Assembly (NCBI RefSeq): GCF_001429285.1 | Contig: NZ_LMJJ01000042.1 | Location: 1 to 64,000 of the forward strand | Direction: 5' to 3' | Length of the DNA: 64,000 bases | Source: Ensifer sp. Root278 | GTDB taxonomy: Bacteria > Pseudomonadota > Alphaproteobacteria > Rhizobiales > Rhizobiaceae | Part shown: positions 1 through 9,535 of the stretch, one piece after another | Layout of the letters: each line of letters opens with the position of its first letter | Numbering within the stretch: position 1 is the first letter of the stretch | Notes under the pieces: generated by a model | Database searches by the model: none | What the model saw: the letters and a program-made list of their open reading frames with translations, nothing else | Told to the model about the DNA's origin: nothing | Program-made: the position numbers and the translations under genes

Positions 1-383
1 CCTTCGACCAGCTCGGGCTTCAGCGACGAGGCGGCGGCCAGTGCCGGATAGCAGATCGCCGGGCGCAGGTTGGCGAACAGTTCGAGATCCTTGCGCAGAC
101 GCAGCAACCCGGCTTCCGGACGCACCTCGTAGGGCACCGCATCCCACTTCGGACCGCCGACGGCGCCGAACAGCACCGCATCGGCGGTCAGCGCCTTCTT
201 CATGTCCGCTTCCGAGATCGCCTGGCCATGGGCGTCATAGGCCGAACCGCCGACCAGGCCCTCGTCGGTCACGAAGCCGGCACCAAGCTCGGCATTCATG
301 TAGGCGATGATTTTGCGGACTTCCGCCATGGCTTCCGGGCCGATGCCGTCGCCGGGCAGAAGGAAGAGGTTGCGCACAGTCAT
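1..383 (-). CDS. leuB: 3-isopropylmalate dehydrogenase, N-terminal part (runs off the window)
   Basis: Leucine biosynthesis: oxidative decarboxylation of 3-isopropylmalate with NAD in the cytoplasm. Only the first 127 or so codons are present; the rest lies before base 1. The start ATG is the complement of 381-383. The protein opens [19 protein letters not shown], the family's N-terminal strand and glycine-rich turn, followed by the typical segments GAVGGPKWD (about residue 73) and [17 protein letters not shown] (about residue 92), which carry the substrate-binding arginines. The gene is incomplete only because of the window edge; nothing suggests it is broken. Neighbours give no operon context. 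Identification is strong. Confidence 0.93.
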   Translation of the reverse strand, partial: MTVRNLFLLPGDGIGPEAMAEVRKIIAYMNAELGAGFVTDEGLVGGSAYDAHGQAISEADMKKALTADAVLFGAVGGPKWDAVPYEVRPEAGLLRLRKDLELFANLRPAICYPALAAASSLKPELVE

Positions 384-580
384 GGATAGTCCTTCTCGCG
401 GGGGAAAACTCGGCCGCGTTCTAGCGCAACTTCGTATCGAGGGAAATCGCCGCGACGAAAGATTTGTGCGCGGCTGCGAGCGGCACGTTCCCGGCGGAAC
501 AGCTGCTCTACCGAGGAAGTGGGATGCTCTTTTCGAGGCCGCGCATCTTGCCCGGCCATCGATCCTCCTAGGAGAAAAGC

Positions 581-700
581 ATGCGCAAGTTCGTCCATGC
601 AGTCGCCACACATATCCGCGCCACGGCCAAGAATTTAACCTTTGCTGGCAAGCGGTCACCCGCGTCGTCATATAGCTGGCTTAGCTTTCCTCTTGACTGA
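581..700 (+). CDS. possible small ORF, 39 codons, with a strong ribosome binding site
   Basis: Unrecognised. An AGGAG at 570-574 sits a normal distance before ATG 581, and the frame runs 39 codons to TGA 698-700. It begins [18 protein letters not shown], is basic in its first half and has no cysteines or obvious membrane segment. The ribosome binding site is better than that of many larger genes here, which is the only positive argument. It lies in the 364-bp gap between leuB and the LysE gene; the rest of that gap holds nothing I can name. It could be a real small basic protein, a leader peptide or chance. Confidence 0.3.
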   Translation: MRKFVHAVATHIRATAKNLTFAGKRSPASSYSWLSFPLD

Positions 701-747
701 ATCGGTGCCTCCGGATCGAATGCGGGCAACACAACCGGGAACCCGCC

Positions 748-1389
748 ATGTCCGAGACGCTGCTGATCGGAGCCTTTCTCGCCGCCCTTTCCTATGTCCT
801 TATTCCCGGACCGGCGTTTCTGGCGTTGCTCGGTATCGGCGCCGGACAGGGGCGCAAGGCAGGCGCCTTGTTCATGGGCGGGCACCTGGCGGGTGACGTT
901 CTCTGGTCGACCCTGGCGCTGGTTGCCATCGTTGGCGCGCGTTCGGTCGGTAGCACGATCTTCGATATTCTCGGCCTCTTTTGCGGCGTCTATCTCGGCT
1001 GGATCGGCTGGACGGCACTCCGTGCGAGGCCGGCGGGCGAGAACCGGGCACTCCTGACCGTCGAGCGTCCGCTGCGGCGCGGCCTGATCTTTGGGCTCAC
1101 CAATCCCAAGGGATATCCGGTGGCGCTCGCAACTTTCACGGCGCTGCTTGCCAGCTCGGCGAACGCGCTTGAGTTCAACGCGCTTCCGGCGCTGCTTGGC
1201 GTCTCGCTCATCGGCTTTCTTGTTGCCGACCTGATCCTGATCGTCATCATCGGCACCTCTGTGGTGCGGCGTTTCTACCGACGGCACGAATTGGCAATCG
1301 TCAGGCTCTCCGGTCTCCTGTTCATGGGCTTCGCCGCTCAAGCCGTCTGGCACGCAGCGCCGGGACTTCTCGGGCTGCGCAAACCTTGA
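748..1389 (+). CDS. LysE family translocator
   Basis: Predicted inner-membrane exporter of the LysE/RhtB superfamily, which exports amino acids or related small metabolites. The 213 residues match the family's usual 200-220. The N-terminus (LLIGAFLAALSYVLIPGPAF) carries the conserved P-G-P before a small-residue helix, and about six hydrophobic segments follow, with a basic stretch near residue 175. The ATG is the first start able to give a full first helix; its ribosome binding site is weak. The gene stands alone between leuB (opposite strand) and the peptidase. Substrate cannot be told from sequence. A second family member lies at 41831-42463. Confidence 0.85.
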   Translation: MSETLLIGAFLAALSYVLIPGPAFLALLGIGAGQGRKAGALFMGGHLAGDVLWSTLALVAIVGARSVGSTIFDILGLFCGVYLGWIGWTALRARPAGENRALLTVERPLRRGLIFGLTNPKGYPVALATFTALLASSANALEFNALPALLGVSLIGFLVADLILIVIIGTSVVRRFYRRHELAIVRLSGLLFMGFAAQAVWHAAPGLLGLRKP

Positions 1390-1494
1390 CGGTATCCCTG
1401 CCGGCAACCACCTTCATTTTCGCCGCTTCCTCATGTCGGAGGTAGCCGGCCCCCTCCCCGGACCTAAGCCGGACCGCATGCGAAAGGATTTCTG

Positions 1495-3558
1495 ATGACC
1501 ACCAGCACCCCGCTCAACCCCGCGCTCACATCATGGTCAGGCCACGAGGGCCTGCCGCGTTTCGATCTGGTGAAGGACGAGGATTTCGCGCCGGCGTTCG
1601 AAGCGGCCTTCCGGGAGCACGAAGCGGAGATTGACGCGATTGCCGAAAATTCGGCCGCTCCGACCTTCGAGAATACCATCGTTGCACTCGAAATCGCTGG
1701 CGATGCACTTTCGCGCGTGTCCTCCATCTTCTGGAATAAGGCCGGGGCCGACACCAACGAAACGATTCAGGCGCTGGAGCGCGACATCGCCCCAAAGATG
1801 TCGCGGCACTATTCCAAGATCGGCATGAATGCCGCGCTGTTCAGGCGCATCGACACGCTGTGGGAAGGCCGCCAGTCCCTGGGGCTTGATCTTGAAGCGA
1901 CCCGTGTGCTCGAGCGGCACTGGAAGGGTTTCGTCAAATCCGGCGCCAAGCTCGCAAAACCCGAGCAGGAGCGGCTGGCCGCGATCAACGAAAAGCTCGC
2001 CGGCATCGGCGCGAAGTTCGGGCAGAACGTGCTTGCCGACGAGAAGATCTGGGTTCTGTTCCTCGAAAGCGAGGAACAGCTCGCCGGTGTGCCGGACTTC
2101 CTTCGCGACGCCATGGCGGCAGTGGCCGAGGACCGTGGCCAGAAGGGAAAATACGCGGTTACCCTGTCGCGCTCGATCATCGAACCGTTCCTGACCTTCT
2201 CGGAAAATCGCGAGCTCCGTGAACAGGCCTTCCGCGCCTGGGTCGCGCGAGGCGAAAACGGCGGCGACACCGACAATCGCGGGCTGATCGCCGAGATGCT
2301 GGCGCTGCGCGCGGAAAAGGCGAAGCTGCTCGGCTATGAAAACTTCGCGTCGCTGAAGCTCGACGACACCATGGCGAAGACGCCGGCCGCAGTGAACGGT
2401 CTCCTGATGCAGGTCTGGGAAAAGGCCGTTGCCCGCGCCCACGAGGAAGAGGCGGAGCTTGCCCGGCTCGTTGCCGGCGAGGGTCGCAATCACGACGTCA
2501 TGCCCTGGGACTGGCGCCATTATGCCGAAAAGCTCCGGGCCGAGAAGTTCAATTTCTCCGAAGGCGAACTCAAGCCTTACCTGCAGCTCGAAAAGATCAT
2601 CGAAGCTTGCTTCGACGTTGCCAAGCGCCTGTTCGGCATCACCGCGACGGAGAAGAAAGGCATCGCCGCCTATCATCCTGACGTGCGGGTCTTCGAGATC
2701 AAGGACGCGTCCGGCAAGCTGGTGGCCCTCTTCCTCGGCGATTATTTCGCCCGGTCGTCGAAGCGTTCCGGCGCCTGGATGAGCTCGTTCCAGTCGCAGC
2801 ACAAGCTGAAACTGAAGAGCGGCGCCGAAGGCGAACTGCCGATCATTTATAACGTCTGCAATTTTGCCAAACCCGCCGAGGGCAAGCCGGCACTGCTGTC
2901 GCTCGACGATGCCCGCACGCTCTTCCACGAGTTTGGCCATGCCTTGCATGGCATGCTATCCAACGTCACCTATCCGTCCGTTTCGGGTACCGGTGTGTCG
3001 CGCGATTTCGTCGAGCTGCCGTCGCAGCTCTACGAACATTGGCTGACGGTGCCGGAGATCCTCAAGCGCTACGCAGTGCATTACCAGACCGGCGAGCCGA
3101 TGCCGCAGGCGCTGCTTGACAAGGTGCTCGCCGCCCGGACGTTTAACTCCGGCTTCGCCACCGTCGAGTTCACTTCTTCTGCTCTGGTCGACATGGCCTA
3201 CCACACGGCCGAGGAGACGGCGGAGCCGATGGCGCTCGAAGCAAAGAAGCTCGATGAGATCGGCATGCCGAAATCCATCGTCATGCGCCACCGCAGCCCA
3301 CATTTCCTGCACGTCTTCTCGGGCGACGGCTATTCGGCAGGCTACTATTCCTACATGTGGTCGGAAGTGCTCGACGCCGACGCCTTCGCGGCCTTCGAGG
3401 AAACCGGCAATGCCTTCGATCCGGCGATGGCCGCCCGCCTCAAGGACAATATCTATTCGGTCGGCGGCTCGATCGATCCGGAGGATGCTTACAAGGCGTT
3501 CCGCGGCAAGCTGCCGAGCCCGGATGCGATGCTGGCAAAGAAGGGCCTGGCGGCCTGA
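1495..3558 (+). CDS. dcp: M3 family zinc metallopeptidase (peptidyl-dipeptidase Dcp / oligopeptidase A type)
   Basis: Cytoplasmic zinc peptidase degrading short peptides. The 687 residues are the family's normal length. The thermolysin-like zinc motif HEFGHALHG lies near residues 477-485; the third zinc-ligand glutamate is expected about 28 residues later, in the conserved RDFVELPSQLYEHW stretch. The N-terminus (NPALTSWSGHEGLPRFDLVK) and the early TFENTIVALE motif are typical of the Dcp branch, which removes C-terminal dipeptides, rather than of PepF. It ends at a strong hairpin terminator, so it is probably a single-gene unit. Dcp versus PrlC cannot be settled by eye; the subfamily symbol is my best guess. 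Confidence 0.9.
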   Translation: MTTSTPLNPALTSWSGHEGLPRFDLVKDEDFAPAFEAAFREHEAEIDAIAENSAAPTFENTIVALEIAGDALSRVSSIFWNKAGADTNETIQALERDIAPKMSRHYSKIGMNAALFRRIDTLWEGRQSLGLDLEATRVLERHWKGFVKSGAKLAKPEQERLAAINEKLAGIGAKFGQNVLADEKIWVLFLESEEQLAGVPDFLRDAMAAVAEDRGQKGKYAVTLSRSIIEPFLTFSENRELREQAFRAWVARGENGGDTDNRGLIAEMLALRAEKAKLLGYENFASLKLDDTMAKTPAAVNGLLMQVWEKAVARAHEEEAELARLVAGEGRNHDVMPWDWRHYAEKLRAEKFNFSEGELKPYLQLEKIIEACFDVAKRLFGITATEKKGIAAYHPDVRVFEIKDASGKLVALFLGDYFARSSKRSGAWMSSFQSQHKLKLKSGAEGELPIIYNVCNFAKPAEGKPALLSLDDARTLFHEFGHALHGMLSNVTYPSVSGTGVSRDFVELPSQLYEHWLTVPEILKRYAVHYQTGEPMPQALLDKVLAARTFNSGFATVEFTSSALVDMAYHTAEETAEPMALEAKKLDEIGMPKSIVMRHRSPHFLHVFSGDGYSAGYYSYMWSEVLDADAFAAFEETGNAFDPAMAARLKDNIYSVGGSIDPEDAYKAFRGKLPSPDAMLAKKGLAA

Positions 3559-3594
3559 GGTGTCCTGAAACCTGCCCGGTTGGCTGGATATTGG

Positions 3595-3618
3595 AACGGC
3601 GCCCTCGGGCGCCGTTTT
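3595..3618 (+). terminator. rho-independent terminator after the M3 peptidase
   Basis: Ten-base inverted repeat AACGGCGCCC / GGGCGCCGTT around a very short loop, ending in TTTT. It lies 36 bp after the peptidase stop and just before the convergent stop of the DUF993 gene, so it may serve both. Confidence 0.8.
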
Positions 3619-3628
3619 AGCATTCTGC

Positions 3629-4801
3629 TCAAGCGCTCTGCTCGACGCCAAATGTCGATAGCAGGCTTTGCATCCGTTGCGCCGCCAGTTCCGGCCGATC
3701 GAGCACATTGGCGCGGTCGGCGAGACGGAAGATGTCGGCATAGTGCAGCGCCCCGCGGGCGGACTGCATGCCGGCGGGCATGGTGAAGTGGCGCTGGTGC
3801 CCGTTCAGCCAGGCAAGGAAAACGACCCCGGCCTTGTAGTATTGCGTAGGCGCCTCGAAGATCTTGCGTGACAACGGCACGGTCGGCTCGATCACGCCGC
3901 GGAAGGTGGCGAGGTCACTCTTGGCGAGTGCTGCGAGCGCCTTGGAGGCGGAGGGTGCCACCGCATCGAAAATGCCGAGCAGGGCGTGGCTAAACTTCGT
4001 GCCGTCGCCTTCGATCAGTTCCGCATAGTTGAAATCGTCGCCGGTAAAGCAGAGCACGCCGTCCGGCAGGCGGTTGCGTAGCGCCACTTCCCTGGCGTTG
4101 TCGAGCAGCGAGATCTTGATGCCTTCGACCTTGTCGCGGTTGGCTTCGATGATCGAGAGCACGGTATCGAGCGCCTGGTCGAAGTCCTCAGAGCCCCAGT
4201 AACCCCGAAGTTGCGGGTCGAACATGTCGCCGAGCCAGTGCAGCACGACCTTGTGTCGGGTCTGGCCGAGGATGCGCCCATAGACATGGCGATAGTCGTC
4301 GGCGGAGCGGGCAACGCGGGCGAGTGCGCGGCTTGCCATCATGATCGCCCTGCCCCCCTCGCCTTCGACGAAGCCGACCTGCTCTTCGTAGGCGGCAATC
4401 ACGTCGTCCAGCGATCGCGCATCGGTCGGCGCCAGGTGGTCGGTGCCGGCACCGCAGGCAAGATCGGCGCCCGGAACCTGCCGCGCGTCCGCAAGCGAGC
4501 GGCGGATCAGTTCCTGCGCGCCCGGCCAGGCAAGGCCCATACCGCGTTGGGCGGTGTCCATCGCCTCGGCGATCTTGAAGCCAAGGCTCCAGAGATGGTG
4601 GCGAAACGCCATCGTCGCCCCCCAGTCGATCGCCGGATTGCCCCAGGGATCGAGATCCCGGAGAGGATCCGAGACCACATGGGCGGCCGCATAGGCGATG
4701 CGGTTGAAGGTCGGCGGCGTCTGCGGCCGTTCGATCGGGGTTCCCGTCAGGCGGTAGTGTTCGAGCGAGCCGTCTTGGTGCGGCAGCGTCAGGCTTGTCA
4801 T
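3629..4801 (-). CDS. DUF993 family protein, dihydrodipicolinate-synthase-like aldolase
   Basis: 390-residue protein of the DUF993 family, which is distantly related to class I aldolases of the DapA/NanA superfamily; reaction unknown. Lys229, in the context VEGIKISLLD, is placed like the Schiff-base lysine of the superfamily, and the later FTGDDFNYAEL and SRKIFEAPTQYYKAGVVF segments resemble the barrel C-terminus. The start was chosen at the complement of 4799-4801 because GGAGGAG lies about 10 bases upstream; an in-frame ATG further out has no such signal. It is divergent from the lacI operon, and a LacI palindrome fills its promoter spacer. Co-regulation suggests it makes or cleaves a hydroxy-keto acid in that pathway, which is inference. 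Confidence 0.8.
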   Translation of the reverse strand: MTSLTLPHQDGSLEHYRLTGTPIERPQTPPTFNRIAYAAAHVVSDPLRDLDPWGNPAIDWGATMAFRHHLWSLGFKIAEAMDTAQRGMGLAWPGAQELIRRSLADARQVPGADLACGAGTDHLAPTDARSLDDVIAAYEEQVGFVEGEGGRAIMMASRALARVARSADDYRHVYGRILGQTRHKVVLHWLGDMFDPQLRGYWGSEDFDQALDTVLSIIEANRDKVEGIKISLLDNAREVALRNRLPDGVLCFTGDDFNYAELIEGDGTKFSHALLGIFDAVAPSASKALAALAKSDLATFRGVIEPTVPLSRKIFEAPTQYYKAGVVFLAWLNGHQRHFTMPAGMQSARGALHYADIFRLADRANVLDRPELAAQRMQSLLSTFGVEQSA

Positions 4802-4833
4802 CGGGGTAGGTCTCCTCCGCGGAAGTTTGTGTT

Positions 4834-4862
4834 GAAATACTTTGGATCGTTCCAAATGGCAA
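4834..4862 (-). promoter_or_regulatory. promoter and LacI operator of the DUF993 gene
   Basis: On the minus strand, TTGCCA (4862-4857), a 17-base spacer and TATTTC (4839-4834) form a sigma70-type promoter. The spacer is filled by the near-palindrome read on the plus strand as TTTGGATCGTTCCAAA (4841-4856), which differs by one base from the perfect copies at 5043-5060 and 19151-19168. Binding there would block RNA polymerase directly. The rest of the 299-bp gap to lacI shows nothing else I can name. Confidence 0.7.
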
Positions 4863-5035
4863 GTGGCATTGTTTTTGGGAATTCGCCAACAGTGTTATCG
4901 GTAGCGGCTCACGTGTGATTACATCGTTGTTTTGTATGGATTTATGTCATCAGGAAGGCGCCAGTATCACTGGCATTTAATGCCGATTGATCGCTAGAAG
5001 AGTCGTTGGTCCAGAAAAAAGTGATCAATCATCTC

Positions 5036-5065
5036 TTGACGAAATTGGAACGTTCCAATTATGAA
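5036..5065 (+). promoter_or_regulatory. promoter and LacI operator of the lacI-led operon
   Basis: TTGACG (5036-5041) and TATGAA (5060-5065) are an acceptable -35/-10 pair with an 18-base spacer. The perfect 18-base palindrome AATTGGAACGTTCCAATT (5043-5060) occupies that spacer. A central CG in an even palindrome is the usual LacI-family operator form. The site lies 40 bp before the lacI gene, so autorepression is likely. Confidence 0.75.
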
Positions 5066-5100
5066 AGAGAAAAGCAGGTACGAGAATTCGGGAGGATGCT

Positions 5101-7139
<2,039 letters not shown>

Positions 7140-7143
7140 ACTC

Positions 7144-8763
7144 ATGTCGATGAACAAGCATATCTCGCCGGCCGAAGCGGCCGCCCTGATCCCGGATGGT
7201 GCGGTGGTTTCCGTCTCGTCGTCCAGCGGACTCGGCTGCCCCGACCTGATGCTGAAGGCGATCGGTGAGCGCTTCGAGGCGACCGGTCATCCGCGCGATC
7301 TCACGACACTGCACCCGATCGCCGCCGGCGACATGAGCGGCATCAAAGGTGTCGACTACATCGCGAAGAAGGGCCTCCTGAAGAAGATCATCGGCGGCTC
7401 CTATCCCTCCGGCCCGTCGAGTGCGGAACCGCCGCTGATCTGGCAGATGATTGGTGCCAACGAGGTGGCCGCCTACAACATTCCCTCCGGCATCCTCTTC
7501 GATATGCACCGCGAGGCGGCCGCCAAGCGGCCGGGCGTCATGACCAAGGTCGGCCTCGACACCTTTGTCGACCCGTCGCGCGAGGGCTGCGCGATGAATG
7601 CTTCGGCGGCCGCCAAGCCGGTGGTCAAGAAGGTCTCGTTCGAGGGCGAGGACTGGCTGTATTTCAAGGCGATTGCGCCGCAGGTGGCCATCATCCGCGC
7701 GACGACCGCGGACGAGCGCGGCAACCTCACCTATGAACACGAGGGCGCTTATCTCGGCGGCCTCGATCAGGCGCTCGCCGCCCGCAACAATGGCGGCATT
7801 GTTATTGCCCAGGTCAAGCGCATCACCAAGGAAGGCTCGTTGAAGCCGCACGACGTGCGGGTGCCGGGTGTCCTCGTGGACTATGTCATCGTCGACCCGG
7901 ACCAGAAGCAGACGACCCAGACGCTTTACGATCCGGCGATCTCGGGCGAGATCTTCCGGCCGCTCGACAGTTTCCGCGTGCCGGAATTCAATATCCAGAA
8001 GGTGATCGCCCGCCGCGTGGCGCAGGAGCTTGAGGTCGGCAGCGCCGTCAATCTCGGTTTCGGCATCTCGGCCAACGTGCCGCGCATCCTGCTTGAAGAA
8101 GGCTTGCATGGCGCGGTCACCTGGGTGATCGAGCAGGGCGCCGTCGGCGGCGTGCCGCTTCTCGATTTCGCTTTCGGCTGCGCCTCGAACGCTGATGCCT
8201 TCATGCCTTCGCCCTACCAGTTCACCTATTTCCAGGGTGCCGGCTTCGACGCGTCGCTGCTCTCCTTCCTCGAGATCGACCGTCACGGCTCGGTCAATGT
8301 CTCAAAGCTCTCGTTCCGTCCGCATGTGACGGCCGGCGCCGGCGGCTTCGTCGACATCACGGCGCGGGCGAAGAAGATCGTCTTTTCCGGCATGTTCAAT
8401 GCCGGCGCCAAGCTTTCGATCGGCGATGGCAAGCTGGTGATCGAGAAGGAAGGCAAGCTGAAGAAGCTGGTCAACGAGGTCGAACACGTCACCTTCTCCG
8501 GCCGTCGCGGCATCGAGCAAGGCCAGGACATCACCTATGTGACCGAGCGCTGCGTGATGAAGCTGACGCCTGAGGGCGTCATGCTGACGGAGATCGCGCC
8601 GGGCGTCGATCTGCAGACCCATATTCTTGATCAGTCGGAGTTTCCGCTGATCGTGTCCAATCAGCTGAAAACGATGGATGCTGCCCTCTTCCAGGACGCA
8701 CTGATCGGGCTTGAGCTGCCGAAAAAGGCGCAGCGTCGGCTCGACGGAGGCCACCATGGCTGA
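7144..8763 (+). CDS. single-chain CoA-transferase (propionate/acetate CoA-transferase family)
   Basis: 539-residue family I CoA-transferase with alpha-like and beta-like halves fused in one chain, as in propionate CoA-transferase and YdiF. It would move CoA from an acyl-CoA to a free acid. The glutamate motif EQGAVGG near residue 330 fits EXGXXG, whose Glu forms the covalent CoA ester. ATG 7144 is taken as the start because it gives a family-length N-terminus (MSMNKHISPAEAAALIPDGA); ATG 7150 is possible. The open frame extends further upstream but that is overlap with the previous gene. It overlaps the crotonase gene by 8 bp. The substrate is probably the carboxylic acid made earlier in this operon; that is inference. 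Confidence 0.9.
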   Translation: MSMNKHISPAEAAALIPDGAVVSVSSSSGLGCPDLMLKAIGERFEATGHPRDLTTLHPIAAGDMSGIKGVDYIAKKGLLKKIIGGSYPSGPSSAEPPLIWQMIGANEVAAYNIPSGILFDMHREAAAKRPGVMTKVGLDTFVDPSREGCAMNASAAAKPVVKKVSFEGEDWLYFKAIAPQVAIIRATTADERGNLTYEHEGAYLGGLDQALAARNNGGIVIAQVKRITKEGSLKPHDVRVPGVLVDYVIVDPDQKQTTQTLYDPAISGEIFRPLDSFRVPEFNIQKVIARRVAQELEVGSAVNLGFGISANVPRILLEEGLHGAVTWVIEQGAVGGVPLLDFAFGCASNADAFMPSPYQFTYFQGAGFDASLLSFLEIDRHGSVNVSKLSFRPHVTAGAGGFVDITARAKKIVFSGMFNAGAKLSIGDGKLVIEKEGKLKKLVNEVEHVTFSGRRGIEQGQDITYVTERCVMKLTPEGVMLTEIAPGVDLQTHILDQSEFPLIVSNQLKTMDAALFQDALIGLELPKKAQRRLDGGHHG

Positions 8764-9535
8764 GGGGCGCATCCGAATTGAGATAGAAGGCGCGATCGCG
8801 ACCATGACGGTCGCCCGCCCGGAAAAGCTCAACGCCTTCGACATCGACATGCTGAAGGCCCTGGCCGCCGCCTGCGATACGGTAGAGGCCGACCGCAACA
8901 TCCGCGTTGTCATCCTCACCGGTGAGGGCAAGGCGTTTTCGGCCGGCGGCGACATCAAGGCCTGGGGCGGCATGGATGCGCCCGCATTCGGTCATGACTG
9001 GGTGCGCTTCGGCCATCGTGTGTTCGAGCGGCTGGCGACGTTGCGCATGCCTGTGATCGCCGCGCTCAACGGCCACGCGCTCGGAGGCGGGCTGGAGCTT
9101 GCGGCCGCGGCCGACATCCGCCTGGCCGAGGCGCAGATCAAGATCGGTCTGCCGGAAACGAGCCTCGGCATGGTTCCCGGTTGGTCGGGCACGCAGCGCC
9201 TGGTCTCGCGCTTCGGTGCCCAGATCGTGCGGCGCATGGTGCTGGGTGGCGAGATGTTCACTGCCGAGACTGCGCTCAAGGAAGGTTTGGTCGATGCCGT
9301 CGTCGAGACCGGCACGGTCCTTGCCGCCGCCCGCGACTACGCGGCGCGTGTTGCGAAGCGCGGCCCGGCGGCGCTCGAAATCTCGAAACTGATGATCGCT
9401 TCGGCGAATGGCGAAGACAATGGCTCGGCGGTCGAGGCTCTCGGCTCGATCCTCGTCGCCAAGACCGGTGATCTCAAGGAAGGCGTTGCCGCCTTTTCCG
9501 AAAAGCGTGAAGCCCAATTCAAGGGAGAATGGTAA
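8756..9535 (+). CDS. enoyl-CoA hydratase/isomerase (crotonase) family protein
   Basis: 259-residue crotonase-fold enzyme acting on an acyl-CoA. Visible are the oxyanion-hole segment SAGGDIKAWGG near residue 60, NGHALGGGLELAAAADIRL near residue 103, and PETSLGMVPGWSGTQRL near residue 129, which carry the two glutamates used by hydratases. The start at 8756 overlaps the CoA-transferase stop by 8 bp, so translation is coupled. Hydratase, isomerase, dehalogenase or retro-aldol activity cannot be told apart by eye. Following a CoA-transferase, it probably acts on the thioester made there. Confidence 0.9.
   Translation: MAEGRIRIEIEGAIATMTVARPEKLNAFDIDMLKALAAACDTVEADRNIRVVILTGEGKAFSAGGDIKAWGGMDAPAFGHDWVRFGHRVFERLATLRMPVIAALNGHALGGGLELAAAADIRLAEAQIKIGLPETSLGMVPGWSGTQRLVSRFGAQIVRRMVLGGEMFTAETALKEGLVDAVVETGTVLAAARDYAARVAKRGPAALEISKLMIASANGEDNGSAVEALGSILVAKTGDLKEGVAAFSEKREAQFKGEW

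Noticed and set aside
4900-5030. Possible small gene between the DUF993 and lacI genes
   Set aside because: No open frame with a ribosome binding site; the AT-rich composition is better explained as promoter DNA.
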